A DNA stretch of 64,000 nt. Source: Chitinophaga filiformis (lineage in GTDB: Bacteria; Bacteroidota; Bacteroidia; Chitinophagales; Chitinophagaceae). Made by a program: the position numbers and the translations under genes. A model generated the notes under the pieces. It ran no database searches, was not told where the DNA came from, and saw only the letters and a program-made list of their open reading frames with translations. Shown piece after piece: positions 17,193-26,006 of the stretch. The stretch is from positions 124,001 through 188,000 of the forward strand of contig NZ_JAKIRP010000007.1 in NCBI RefSeq assembly GCF_021646545.1, in the 5' to 3' direction. The stretch's first letter is position 1; every line of letters begins with the position of its first letter.

Positions 17193-17795
17193 AGACGTTA
17201 TTTTATTACTAGCATGATAAATTTGCATGGATCATCGCATGCGTATGGCATGGCTGGTTGGGCTATTTCCGTGGAATTACAGCAATAGGTTTTCTCATCC
17301 CTGATACCGGGCAACACTCATAACATGGAATTTCTACACGGCCTTATTCTCAAACGGCCCTTCTGATGATAAAAATAATAAATTGGGTGTAAATATGACA
17401 CTCTTCGGACTAATTTTCGCTGTGGATGATAAGCGACGGCTTACGGAGAGATAGCCGGTCGCATACGGTACTGCCATATTACTGATATAAAAGTGGATTT
17501 TCAGACCTGATGTGATCCGGGCAAGCATCTTTTTATGTCTTATAACATATGACAGGCACCAACGGAACAGAAAAAAAGGGCGTCCTTTTGCGTTGAATAT
17601 CAACCGCTGCAAATACCGCCCGTATCACCTGCTGTGTATGACAATGCTAATGTTAGCAGCTTTATTATACGGACTGTCCGCTGCAATAACATTACAGCAA
17701 TAATTAGTAACTTACATGAGATATCCGTTCAGATCAACCTATAAAAACGTTCAACCCGAAACACTCACTTCACATAAACCCAAACCATCAATTTT
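17193..17795. other. Divergent intergenic region without a convincing gene
   Basis: This 600-bp stretch separates the leftward SusC gene from the rightward secreted-protein gene and should carry both promoters. Two overlapping short frames exist (about 92 aa leftward, 63 aa rightward, the latter ending in a hydrophobic MTMLMLAALLYG segment). Neither has family features, and I do not call them. I see no hairpin, repeat array or clear operator. Confidence 0.4.
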
Positions 17796-19226
17796 ATGAA
17801 AAAACTTTTACTCAATTTGTTAGCTATTGTATTCGCATGCACTTCCTTAAGGGCGGCGTCCAACATGGCAGATACGACCTTGCCCTGTGTATCTGCCTAT
17901 GAGCCAAACAATACAGACGAAACAGCCGCATTGATACCGGTGAATACCGACATTCAAGGCGCGCTTCCTTCGGGCGATGCTGATACTTATTATATCAATG
18001 CCCCGGCTAATTCGCAGATACACATCACCCTGCATAATCCAGCCGCGAACACGTATTTTGGGATTTACAACAACGACACAGGAGAATATGACTGGGCACT
18101 TGATGAAGGTGTCGACGTCGCTCTCAATTTCAACACCATCGGAGGAAAATGTTATATCTATGTGACCGCATACGGGGAACCATCCGAAAGCTGCTATACA
18201 TTGAATGTTGGACTGGCAACTCCCCCACTCTGCCCGGACACTTTTGAGTACAACGATGTATTGGATTCTGCGAAGACTATTGCTATCGGACAAACAGTCT
18301 CAGGTAGGATCTCAGATTACGTTGACAGAGATTACTTCAAATTTACGATCGACACGCCGTCCACCATTAGCGCGTATATGACTAATGTTGTTTCAGAATA
18401 TTTACAGTTCGACCTTAAAAATGCTAATGGTATACTTCTCCGTTCAGGTGTATATGATGCAGCCAATAAAACCAAACATCTCTTCCAGTACGGATTATCT
18501 GCAGGCACTTACTACCTGGAAACCAGTAGTCAGGGATGGGCCATCAGTCCGGAGTGTTATCAGCTGACCGTCAACACCCAACCATCACAGGAATGTGCAG
18601 ATTGGTACGAGCCTAATAATAACGACCTGGAAGCCCCCGAAATATCTCTGAATACTGACTATATTTCCAAACTACAGGATAATGACTTCTATCTGTTCTT
18701 TGTTCCTTCAGGCACACATTACTTTGAGGTAAGAGTGGATGGCCTCTGGCCCAATTGCCGGGTACACCTGACAGACTACTGGCTTACCGGAGTTGGATTC
18801 GATCATGTGGGATACAATGAAGATTATGGTTCTGTAGAAGTGTTCAATGGAGGAGGCGAGTATTATATCGTAGAAGTAGATCCTTACACAGGTGGAACAT
18901 CATCCGATAAGTGTTATAAGCTGAGAATAAATGTGCCCGGAGCCGCCGCCCGGACAGCAGCCCCCATCGCCAGTGAGCTTATCACACCTGTTAAATTATA
19001 TCCGGTACCAACGACAGGCAAAGTCTTTATGGAGATTCATACCAAAGGTGAAAAAGAAAAATATATCACTGTATCTGATCTCAGCGGCCGTGTTATCTCA
19101 AGGCAGAAGTATGGCGTGGCAGATGGTCTTAATAAGCTGGAAATCACATTGCCATCAACACTTGCCAATGGCGTCTACGTGATCTCCGATGGCAAACTAT
19201 CAAAAAAGATCCTGGTGAGACGTTAA
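17796..19226 (+). CDS. Secreted protein with PPC-like repeats and a T9SS sorting domain
   Basis: This 476-aa protein has a signal peptide (MKKLLLNLLAIVFACTSLRA) and three successive beta-rich modules. Each starts with an EPNN- or EYND-type calcium-loop motif (AYEPNNTDET near residue 35, TFEYNDVLDS near 147, WYEPNNNDLE near 268) and contains a (D)A/SDxYxF/I strand (DADTYYI, DRDYFKF, DNDFYLF). This is the signature of bacterial pre-peptidase C-terminal domains. The last ~75 residues form a type A T9SS C-terminal sorting domain (LYPVPTTGKVFMEI ... LSGRVIS ... NGVYVI ... KKILVRR). It should be exported by the type IX system and anchored or released at the surface. No enzymatic domain is present, so an adhesive or binding role is likely. 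Confidence 0.85.
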   Translation: MKKLLLNLLAIVFACTSLRAASNMADTTLPCVSAYEPNNTDETAALIPVNTDIQGALPSGDADTYYINAPANSQIHITLHNPAANTYFGIYNNDTGEYDWALDEGVDVALNFNTIGGKCYIYVTAYGEPSESCYTLNVGLATPPLCPDTFEYNDVLDSAKTIAIGQTVSGRISDYVDRDYFKFTIDTPSTISAYMTNVVSEYLQFDLKNANGILLRSGVYDAANKTKHLFQYGLSAGTYYLETSSQGWAISPECYQLTVNTQPSQECADWYEPNNNDLEAPEISLNTDYISKLQDNDFYLFFVPSGTHYFEVRVDGLWPNCRVHLTDYWLTGVGFDHVGYNEDYGSVEVFNGGGEYYIVEVDPYTGGTSSDKCYKLRINVPGAAARTAAPIASELITPVKLYPVPTTGKVFMEIHTKGEKEKYITVSDLSGRVISRQKYGVADGLNKLEITLPSTLANGVYVISDGKLSKKILVRR

Positions 19227-19311
19227 TCATCTGAAATAATCACCTGTGCTGACGAAATAAGCAGGAATGCCTCCTGCTATTGAAAACTAAGTTAGTAGTG
19301 ATATCAAAAAT

Positions 19312-19345
19312 AAATAGCCATCTGAAAAATATCAGATGGCTATTT
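19312..19345. terminator. Bidirectional terminator between convergent genes
   Basis: A 14-bp perfect stem (AAATAGCCATCTGA with TCAGATGGCTATTT) has a 6-nt loop and is followed by a T-rich run on the plus strand. It separates the T9SS protein from the convergent 244-aa gene. Confidence 0.85.
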
Positions 19346-19391
19346 ATTTTTTGCAATAAAATGTCTGTTATTATTGGGTAATAAGTAAATA

Positions 19392-20126
19392 TTAAACCCT
19401 TTCCTTGTCCAGGAACCATTGTATAAATTCCCCCTCCTCGCCTCCTACTTCTATAGCATACTCAGTATATCTGTCACTATCTTCGGCTCCAACGGGATAG
19501 ATAGTCAATGACTCATTGATAGGTTTATAATCTGTATAATCATATGCGTACCAGATCGTCTTGATCTCACTGAAATATCTGCTGATCAACTCATCTGCGG
19601 TCATTGTCTCTTTAAACCAGTTAGACCCCAGTTTAATGAGATAAGCCGTCCAGTCATATACCAAAGCTTTATCCCGTAGTTTATGTGCTTCCCGTATCAG
19701 GTGCAAGCCAAGATCATACTCGCTCATTAATTCCAGCGCTCCCTCATCTTTCCTTAACGGAGAACCATAGTCAATATAGATCTTGCGGGTTTCATTTTCC
19801 AGGTAAGCCACTACATCGTTCTTCTCACTCCATCTTTTCTTTATATCGCGGTTAATGAATACAATGTCATCTTTCTTCTTGAGCTGCTTTTCGAACCAGG
19901 CTTCATTTCCTTCATAATCCGGATGTTCCGTATAGTCAATTGCTCTTGTATACCCGGTTTTCAACAAGATGGGCATCACCCTGAAATTTGTAAACTTACA
20001 ATCATATTGGTTCTGTATAGCATACAGGTTACCGATCAGTTGTACTTTATGTTCGTTTGTCCCTTCTGTCTTGTCCACAAAATTTATGCTTTCTTCTACC
20101 AGGGCTTCTATTTCCCACATTGACAT
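19392..20126 (-). CDS. Cytoplasmic protein of unknown function
   Basis: A 244-aa acidic protein with no signal peptide or membrane segment. It is rich in aromatic residues and Asp/Glu (for example IWYAYDYTDYKP near residue 190 and GGEEGEFIQWFLDKERV at the C-terminus). I do not recognise the family. It resembles the many soluble hypothetical proteins of Bacteroidota linked to polymorphic-toxin immunity, but nothing here proves that. Its 5' end faces the intergenic region with the two long palindromes. A second Met two codons in (20120) is also possible. Confidence 0.7.
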   Translation of the reverse strand: MSMWEIEALVEESINFVDKTEGTNEHKVQLIGNLYAIQNQYDCKFTNFRVMPILLKTGYTRAIDYTEHPDYEGNEAWFEKQLKKKDDIVFINRDIKKRWSEKNDVVAYLENETRKIYIDYGSPLRKDEGALELMSEYDLGLHLIREAHKLRDKALVYDWTAYLIKLGSNWFKETMTADELISRYFSEIKTIWYAYDYTDYKPINESLTIYPVGAEDSDRYTEYAIEVGGEEGEFIQWFLDKERV

Positions 20127-20376
20127 GGCTGTATGCTTGCTGATTTAAACTTTAATAACGAAATATATTTATTTAGACGCGCTGCCGGCGCGGATTTTTC
20201 TAAGGATACCAGGTAAACACAAACGACAAACATGCTTGCTTATTCAATTCGTACCTTCTGATCACTTCACAAAAGTAAGCAGAAAAGTAATGCGGGTTAT
20301 ACGCATTTTACTACATCACAAAAGGAACTAATCAACTGATTTACAAATAATTAAAGGCCACACAATCTTAAAAGCT

Positions 20377-20406
20377 CCCAACAGCGACAATCCGGTTTCT
20401 GTTGGG
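20377..20406 (-). terminator. Hairpin, possible leftward terminator or attenuator
   Basis: CCCAACAG (20377-20384) pairs with CTGTTGGG (20399-20406) around a 14-nt loop. On the minus strand it is followed by AGCTTTTAAG. No annotated gene ends here, so it would act on a leftward transcript starting within the palindrome region, or in the leader of the 244-aa gene. Confidence 0.4.
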
Positions 20407-20458
20407 TAAATATTCGAAAGCGGGGTTTGTCTTAGTCAGAAACCACGGGCGAGATTCG

Positions 20459-20554
20459 GTTGACCTTCGGTCGAGGTAGCCTCATCCTCCCTTCATCTTC
20501 CGTTCCGGAACGGAAGATGAAGGGAGGATGAGGCTACCTCGACCGAAGGTCAAC
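20459..20554. repeat. Perfect 96-bp palindrome
   Basis: Two 48-base arms are perfectly complementary without any spacer; the centre is TTCCGGAA at 20503-20510. The arms contain smaller inverted parts (GACCTTCGGTC at 20462-20472). The element lies between two divergent genes, so it is not a normal terminator. See the second palindrome at 20586-20705, which shares its base skeleton. Confidence 0.95.
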
Positions 20555-20585
20555 TATATCTCAAATACATAAAAACAATCGGACT

Positions 20586-20705
20586 CACTTCGGTACCAAT
20601 CCGGTACCAACGGTGTACCAATAGTCTCATCTTATGTTAAACTTACGTTCAAGACGTAAGATGAACATAAGATGAGACTATTGGTACACCGTTGGTACCG
20701 AAGTG
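20586..20705. repeat. Second long palindrome (37-bp perfect arms plus extensions)
   Basis: Bases 20602-20638 are perfectly complementary to 20664-20700. Inside, CTTACGT (20642-20648) pairs with ACGTAAG (20654-20660), leaving a 5-nt loop. Outside, CACTT (20586-20590) pairs with AAGTG (20701-20705) if an 11-nt left-arm insertion (20591-20601), which repeats CGGTACCAA, is bulged out. Arms aligned with the first palindrome agree at about 20 of 29 positions in the core. Confidence 0.93.
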
Positions 20706-20796
20706 GTACTCTAGAGATAACAAAAAACACCTCCATCAGCCATTGCGTAAAAATGACGAAATAAGTTTGCCAGGTTCAATATGTTTACGTATTTTC

Positions 20797-20817
20797 ATTA
20801 CGTCAAAAAAACGTAAT
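20797..20817. promoter_or_regulatory. Inverted repeat upstream of the 130-aa gene
   Basis: ATTACGT (20797-20803) and ACGTAAT (20811-20817) flank seven bases, ending 42 bp before the ATG at 20860. A third TTACGT copy lies at 20785-20790. It is a possible operator, judged from symmetry and position only. Confidence 0.4.
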
Positions 20818-20859
20818 AGTTTTTCAAACCCATTCCCCCACGTTTAAAAAATTCCATTT

Positions 20860-21252
20860 ATGAAAAAATTAACTGCAATTCTTACCGTAGCTTTTTTTAT
20901 GCTGTTTTCATTTAACGGTTATGCTCAAGCTGGCAACAAACCCGATTATTTCGTTGGCAAATGGGATGTAACCGTAATAGGTACGCCACAGGGCGATGCT
21001 GTCATGAAAGTAGATTTAAAACGAAACGAGGGGAAATTAACGGGAAACATCCTCACCCAATCTGGTACTGAGCCTGCTGCTATCAGCAAGATAGAAGAAG
21101 CAGATGGATCGGTTAAGCTCTATTTTACTGCCAGCGGGTATGATGTATTCCTCCTATTGCAGAAGAAGGACGATGATCATGTTACCGGTAATCTGCTGGA
21201 AATGTTTGAAGCAAAAGGCGTCCGGGTAAAAGCAGAAGAGACAAAATCCTAG
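20860..21252 (+). CDS. Small secreted protein, lipocalin-like in outline
   Basis: A 130-aa protein with a clear signal peptide (MKKLTAILTVAFFMLFSFNGYAQ). The mature part starts DYFVGKWDVTVIGTPQGDA, the GxW-type opening seen in small lipocalin-like or META-like beta-barrels, and continues as alternating beta strands (GKLTGNILTQSG, VTGNLLEMFEAKG). This suggests a small periplasmic barrel, but no specific family can be named. It is monocistronic and followed by a terminator. Its promoter region holds the inverted repeat at 20797-20817 and, further up, the two long palindromes. Confidence 0.75.
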   Translation: MKKLTAILTVAFFMLFSFNGYAQAGNKPDYFVGKWDVTVIGTPQGDAVMKVDLKRNEGKLTGNILTQSGTEPAAISKIEEADGSVKLYFTASGYDVFLLLQKKDDDHVTGNLLEMFEAKGVRVKAEETKS

Positions 21253-21358
21253 CGTGTCATACACACGTTAACTAAACCCAATACCCATTTCAACGGTGGA
21301 CACAAAGGCGAAAGGCGCCACAACCTGCCCAGCATTCACAAGACTTTCTTTACAATTG

Positions 21359-21379
21359 AAGCTACCTTACCGGTAGCTT
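21359..21379 (+). terminator. Terminator of the 130-aa secreted-protein gene
   Basis: AAGCTACC (21359-21366) pairs with GGTAGCTT (21372-21379) around a 5-nt loop, followed by a T run, about 107 bp after the stop codon. Confidence 0.8.
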
Positions 21380-21735
21380 TTTTCATTTTCGACTATAAAA
21401 AAAATCGATACGGCTACAGCTGCTTTTCGCCCGTTTCAGAGCTGTCTGTCATGGTGCACTTTGCTTGCCGATTGGCAAAAGTGTTAAGATATAGCTGTTA
21501 AGCGTTAAAATAATGGTTGATAGGTATATCCCTATTTTCTTAATTTCACACTAATCAAGTGTTGATCTGACATTTAATAATACTGACTTGTAGCTGCCTA
21601 CGCTGGATATGTAACGAACAATAGAATCTTCATCACTGCCCTCAAGCTACTGGCCTGTTCCGACAAAACCCGGAACACCCGGCTGTGTTATTTAATATTC
21701 GGCCCAAATATATAACCCTTATCAATTTAATCTTT
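21380..21735. other. Intergenic region without a gene
   Basis: This is the upstream region of the DUF6055/DUF4859 lipoprotein. The only structure seen is a 7-bp hairpin, TGTTCCG (21656-21662) with CGGAACA (21671-21677), in the probable leader. The frame of the following gene extends back to 21685 but without signal-peptide sense. Confidence 0.35.
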
Positions 21736-23613
21736 ATGAAAATTAACCTTGTTTTTATCAATCGAAGAGGACGCGGCTTCCTCTGCAACTATTTACTGTA
21801 TGCACTATCCTGCCTTGCTTTGCTCTTTGCTTCGTGTAAAAAAGATCCTCCGGAAAAAGCAGATGACAGCAATCCTAAAAAGCAAGAGCTGGCAGCGCTG
21901 TCCATTTACAAGCCGGCTGAATTTGGCAATATGGACTACAATGACAGCACAAGTACCTGGAGCTACAAACGTAGCCGGCAATCAACGCATTTTATTGTGT
22001 TCTGGGACAAAAAGTACCTGCACCATGACCCGGGATCGCAAAGTATCCCCAGCGCATATCGTGTAAATATTGATGATCTGCTGGCTAAGGCCGAGTCGTT
22101 CTATGAACATAATGTGACAGAACTTAAGTTTGCAGAAGTAGGCACAGGAAAATCGAACCTGGATAAATATAAAATAATGATCTTCCTGTACTACCAGGAC
22201 CAATGGCTGGCTACCGGTGCAGGTTATGATGACGTGATCGGGGCGCTTTGGGTGAGTCCGAATACATGTCAGCCTGTAGGATCCACCATCGCCCATGAGA
22301 TCGGGCACAGCTTCCAGTACCAGGTCTTCTGCGATATAAAGAACGGCTCCGGTTTCCGTTATGGTTTCGGCGGAAATGGCGGCAATGGGTTCTGGGAACA
22401 AACCGCACAATGGCAGTCATTCCAGAGTTATCCTAAAGAAGCATTTACATCCTATTACTTCGGCCAATATGTGCAGAATTACCATCGTCACATCATTCAC
22501 GAATTGCCTCGCTATGCTAATTATTTCATACACTATTACTGGACGCATAAACGTGGCATCGAAATGATCGGTAAGCTCTGGCGTGGGGCGAGACAACCAG
22601 AAGACCCCGTTCAGGCATATATGCGGCTGACAGGTATAACAACTGAACAATTCAATGATGAGATCTATGACGCTGCCACCCGGTTGACAACGTTTGATAT
22701 GGATGCCATCAGGGAGAATGGAAAAAATTACATTGGCAGGCATACCTATAAGCTGAATCAGCTGACAGACGGTAGTTTCCAGGTTGCGTATGACCATTGC
22801 CCGGGTACAACCGGCTATAATGTTATTCCTTTAAATGTTCCTGCCGGAGGAACAGTAATATCGGCCGCTTTTACAGGACTCCCCAATGCAGCGGGCTACA
22901 ATCCGGTTGATGCCGGACGGGCCGGATGGCGTTATGGCTATGTGGCTTTACTTCAAAATGGTACAAGAGTATATAGCAGTATGTCACGAGGTACGGCTGG
23001 CAATGCATCGTTTACCGTTCCGGCTGGCTGCAGTAAACTATGGTTCGTCGTAACGGGTGCTCCCACGATCTATTCGCCTCATGCATGGGATGATAATGAG
23101 AGCAATGATGAACAATGGCCATACAAGGTGAAATTCAATTATACTAATGTATTAGGTTACATTGATCTGGATGAAAATGCAACACCTAAGGATACCACTT
23201 TTACCTATGATGTTAGCTTCCCGTTGGACATGACTGCTTACTCAGGAAAATCAGTCTCTGTCGATCTGACAAAATTAGCTACTGCTCTCGCACTGCAACC
23301 TTCCAGGATCACCGAACTAATGGGTAGTTCAATTAAATTCTATGCTGTTGAAAGTAATGGTGTGCTCAATGCCACCACAACGGCAAATGGTTATGGCCAT
23401 TGGTTTAATGCACAGGGAAATGTCACCACCTGGGGAACCAATGCCCGTGTATTCTCTGAATATGATGCATCTGCCCATGTTTTCTCAATAGGTCAGTATC
23501 CCGGCCAAAATTCCGTCGGGAACAGGTACACCATCCGGCAGGCACTGGTCTACGAATATGCGCCAACGAAGAAAGCACAGGTCACCTTTACATTTAATGT
23601 CAGAATAGAATAG
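21736..23613 (+). CDS. Surface lipoprotein with DUF6055 metallopeptidase-like and DUF4859 domains
   Basis: This 625-aa protein has a lipoprotein signal (lipobox LFASC, Cys near residue 34). Residues about 75-350 form a DUF6055-like domain with a gluzincin signature: STIAHEIGHSFQYQ has HEIGH at 187-191, and WEQTAQWQS follows about 30 residues later and may supply another ligand. A beta-sandwich (about 370-480) comes next, and the C-terminus (about 490-625) is a DUF4859 domain (PLDMTAYSGKSVSVDLTKLA; TELMGSSIKFYAVE; NARVFSEYDA). Such proteins are probably surface proteases or glycan-binding proteins of polysaccharide utilisation. The start at 21736 gives the signal peptide; the longer frame from 21685 does not. 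Confidence 0.85.
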   Translation: MKINLVFINRRGRGFLCNYLLYALSCLALLFASCKKDPPEKADDSNPKKQELAALSIYKPAEFGNMDYNDSTSTWSYKRSRQSTHFIVFWDKKYLHHDPGSQSIPSAYRVNIDDLLAKAESFYEHNVTELKFAEVGTGKSNLDKYKIMIFLYYQDQWLATGAGYDDVIGALWVSPNTCQPVGSTIAHEIGHSFQYQVFCDIKNGSGFRYGFGGNGGNGFWEQTAQWQSFQSYPKEAFTSYYFGQYVQNYHRHIIHELPRYANYFIHYYWTHKRGIEMIGKLWRGARQPEDPVQAYMRLTGITTEQFNDEIYDAATRLTTFDMDAIRENGKNYIGRHTYKLNQLTDGSFQVAYDHCPGTTGYNVIPLNVPAGGTVISAAFTGLPNAAGYNPVDAGRAGWRYGYVALLQNGTRVYSSMSRGTAGNASFTVPAGCSKLWFVVTGAPTIYSPHAWDDNESNDEQWPYKVKFNYTNVLGYIDLDENATPKDTTFTYDVSFPLDMTAYSGKSVSVDLTKLATALALQPSRITELMGSSIKFYAVESNGVLNATTTANGYGHWFNAQGNVTTWGTNARVFSEYDASAHVFSIGQYPGQNSVGNRYTIRQALVYEYAPTKKAQVTFTFNVRIE

Positions 23614-23627
23614 CCCATAGCTAATTT

Positions 23628-23685
23628 TGATGTGGCTTATCCTGGTTCGTTGTTACATTCCATGGAACCACGATAAGCCACATCA
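23628..23685. terminator. Long stem-loop after the DUF4859 lipoprotein gene
   Basis: TGATGTGGCTTATC (23628-23641) pairs with GATAAGCCACATCA (23672-23685), and TGGTTC (23643-23648) pairs with GAACCA (23665-23670) across a single C/C mismatch. It lies 14 bp after the stop but has no T tract, so it may protect the mRNA end instead of acting as an intrinsic terminator. The remaining gap to 23979 shows only a TACCTTTG (-7 like) sequence at 23794-23801. Confidence 0.55.
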
Positions 23686-23979
23686 ATATGCTTCCAGCCG
23701 TAGATCATAACTAACCGGGATTATACCGTTTTCCCGGCATCCGCTCTTTCCCCTGGAGTTCCCAACAGTCGCTGAAAGGATGTTATTGTGTTCTACCTTT
23801 GAACAATACCGGGTTTGCAGGCACAAATAAACATATAAAATTTTATCGCTTTGATACCATTGCAAAGTATCCATCTATCACTATCTTGCATTGAGAACCT
23901 ATATTGATGTCAACTCCATATCAGCTACGATGGACACGCCAGCAAGAATAATTAATTTCAGCATTTAAATAAACGTATA

Positions 23980-25233
23980 ATGTTTGACGAATCCGCAAAA
24001 GACAATCTACAGAAAGAATGGAACGAAAAAGGAGCAGCATATGCCAGGGCTGTAAATGAAATGGTTACATTCGGTGAACAACATGGCTGGGAAAATTGGA
24101 AAGGGAATGACCCCATAGATGAAAGAGCACACCTGGCAGATCAGGTTATCCAGCTTTTAAGAGACGCTAATGAAAAAGGAACAGTAACCGCATTCAGGAA
24201 AGCATTTCCTCCTGCCAGTGTCCCCCTTGCCCGCTACGTACAAAAACAAGGACAAGGCATTCGCGATATCCACTTTATTGAAGGCAGCAAGATCGTTTTC
24301 GTTACAGGGGCTCCCTATGAGGACAGGCAGGCCTATATATTGGACAACGACAACCTGATCAAGCTGGATGAGAGTATATATACAATAGGCAAGTCGAAGC
24401 AGGGAAATATTTTCGCTGTTGAAAGGGACAATACGATCGTGACTACACGTGGATGGCAGGGTGAGATCATCTGTGAATTTACGCTTCGTGAAACTGCAGA
24501 TATCAACATTACAGAACTTGTGCCTTTCAATGATGGAAAAAAACTCTTACTCGTGAGTACCGCAGGGATCTTTCTGATAGATGAGAACGGGGAAAAACGC
24601 ATTCATCCGGAAAATAACGGCAATAAGGCAGGCAAGACGCCCGACATTGACATGGAAAACGCCACCTTGTCCCATAATAACGATTTCATTGTGGTGGGCG
24701 ATCAGGGCAGTGATCACAGAGTACTGGATACCGAAGGCAGGGCGATCGGCATTCTCGGTCCGCAATCATCCTATCCCCACTACTGTCTCTTTTCAAAAGA
24801 CGATGAACAGCTTATTACCAACTCCTGTCATTTCTATAATGGTATTACCATCGGTGTTAAATCGGCGTTACTGAACGGACTAAAAATTGAACCCTATACG
24901 GAGAGTGATAAATATGTAGTGATTGACGAAGAAATGCGTGTATACGCGGGACTATCAACTGCTGATCATTACATCCTGGCCGATGCATACGGGTATATAA
25001 GAGCGATAGATAAGCAAGGCAAAAAGTTATGGCGGCATTATCTGGGCTCGACCATTTCTGGAATGGCAATATCGGATGATGGAACAACATTGTGGGTAGG
25101 TGCTTATTCCGGTATCCTGCATAAACTCAAATTGCAGGCAGGACAGGATGAACATACCATCGGAAACGGCAATCACCAGGAAGCCTTCCGGCTGCTGCTT
25201 TGGAAAGATGAACCGAAGCCGCTGTTCTGGTAA
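23980..25233 (+). CDS. Beta-propeller-like cytoplasmic protein of unknown function
   Basis: A 417-aa protein without a signal peptide. The first ~90 residues are helical and charged. From about residue 95 on there are recurrent beta-blade-like units of about 40-45 residues (GSKIVFVTGAPYEDRQAYIL, GKKLLLVSTAGIFLIDENGE, NDFIVVGDQGSDHRVLDTEG, DGTTLWVGAYSGILHKLKL), which suggest a WD40/PQQ-like propeller. The C-terminus ends LLLWKDEPKPLFW. I do not recognise the exact family. It is monocistronic, followed by a Y-shaped terminator. Confidence 0.75.
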   Translation: MFDESAKDNLQKEWNEKGAAYARAVNEMVTFGEQHGWENWKGNDPIDERAHLADQVIQLLRDANEKGTVTAFRKAFPPASVPLARYVQKQGQGIRDIHFIEGSKIVFVTGAPYEDRQAYILDNDNLIKLDESIYTIGKSKQGNIFAVERDNTIVTTRGWQGEIICEFTLRETADINITELVPFNDGKKLLLVSTAGIFLIDENGEKRIHPENNGNKAGKTPDIDMENATLSHNNDFIVVGDQGSDHRVLDTEGRAIGILGPQSSYPHYCLFSKDDEQLITNSCHFYNGITIGVKSALLNGLKIEPYTESDKYVVIDEEMRVYAGLSTADHYILADAYGYIRAIDKQGKKLWRHYLGSTISGMAISDDGTTLWVGAYSGILHKLKLQAGQDEHTIGNGNHQEAFRLLLWKDEPKPLFW

Positions 25234-25257
25234 ACCATACAAGTGTTAATTTATGCC

Positions 25258-25323
25258 GGGGCGTATCTGACTGGTTGCAGTGGAGACACTGGATACTATT
25301 TTGTCCGATTCGCCCCTTTTTTT
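25258..25323 (+). terminator. Branched terminator
   Basis: GGGGCG (25258-25263) pairs with CGCCCC (25311-25316), directly followed by T7. Inside lies a second stem, CAGTG/CACTG, with a GAGA tetraloop (25278-25291). It follows the propeller-like gene by 24 bp. Confidence 0.6.
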
Positions 25324-25360
25324 GTCTTTTTCGCCCCATGCAGGAATCTGAATAAGGTGG

Positions 25361-25368
25361 TAACTTTG
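25361..25368 (+). promoter_or_regulatory. -7 promoter element of the DinB gene
   Basis: TAACTTTG matches the Bacteroidota TAnnTTTG element, 29 bp before the ATG at 25398. No clear -33 TTG is present. Confidence 0.45.
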
Positions 25369-25397
25369 CTGCTAATAATCACCACCAATTGCTCATT

Positions 25398-26006
25398 ATG
25401 AAAAAGATACTTTTCTTCGCAGTCACCCTGGCTGCATTTGCATTTATAGCTCCGGGCGATCCACTTACCAAAAAGGAAAGAAAGGAAGCTATCGATTTAT
25501 TGAAGAGCACAGAGAACGATCTGCTGCAGGAAGTACAAGGACTCAGTGAAGCACAATTGAAATACAAACCTGCCCCTGACCGCTGGAGCGTGGAAGAATG
25601 CGTGATCCATATTGCTACCACAGAACAGATGTTATGGGAAACCACAGATGCCGGCATCAAGCAAGCGGCCAATCCTGAGAAGCGTTCGGAAATAAAAATG
25701 ACCGATGAACAGGTTGTGAAGGGAGTAGAAGACCGCTCGCAAAAAAGACAGACATTCGATAAGCTGAAACCAGAGAACTCGCCTTTCAAATCCATGACTG
25801 AAGCACTGGAAAGTCTGAAAAACAGCCGTGAAAAGCTCACCAGCTATGTTAAGTCAACCCCCGACGACCTGCGCAGCCATGTGCTCACCATGCCGTTTGG
25901 CAGCCTGGATTCCTACCAGATGATCCTGTTCATAGCAGCGCATAATGCAAGGCATACGCTGCAGATCAAGGAAGTGAAGGCTGATCCGGGTTTTCCTAAG
26001 AGTTAA
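25398..26006 (+). CDS. Secreted DinB-family protein
   Basis: This 202-aa protein has a signal peptide (MKKILFFAVTLAAFAFIAPG). It has the DinB/YfiT four-helix-bundle pattern: ERKEAIDLLKSTENDLLQEV, RWSVEECVIHIATTEQMLW (first metal-ligand His), and a late IAAHNARHTLQIKEV with two His residues, so the usual three-histidine metal site is complete. DinB-fold proteins include thiol-dependent metalloenzymes and many members without a known reaction. ATG at 25398 is chosen; the longer frame begins with a TTG three codons earlier. Confidence 0.9.
   Translation: MKKILFFAVTLAAFAFIAPGDPLTKKERKEAIDLLKSTENDLLQEVQGLSEAQLKYKPAPDRWSVEECVIHIATTEQMLWETTDAGIKQAANPEKRSEIKMTDEQVVKGVEDRSQKRQTFDKLKPENSPFKSMTEALESLKNSREKLTSYVKSTPDDLRSHVLTMPFGSLDSYQMILFIAAHNARHTLQIKEVKADPGFPKS

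Noticed and set aside
17334-17703. Two short overlapping frames (92 and 63 codons) between the SusC and T9SS-protein genes
   Set aside because: They run antisense to each other over part of their length, lack family features, and the hydrophobic end of the rightward frame alone is not enough to support a gene.
20459-20705. Reading the two palindromes as transcription terminators or a CRISPR-like array
   Set aside because: No gene ends toward them, there is no T tract, and the copies are not evenly spaced direct repeats with spacers.
23683-23874. 63-codon leftward frame
   Set aside because: It starts inside the probable promoter region of the next gene and ends in the stem-loop at 23628-23685; its composition is not protein-like.
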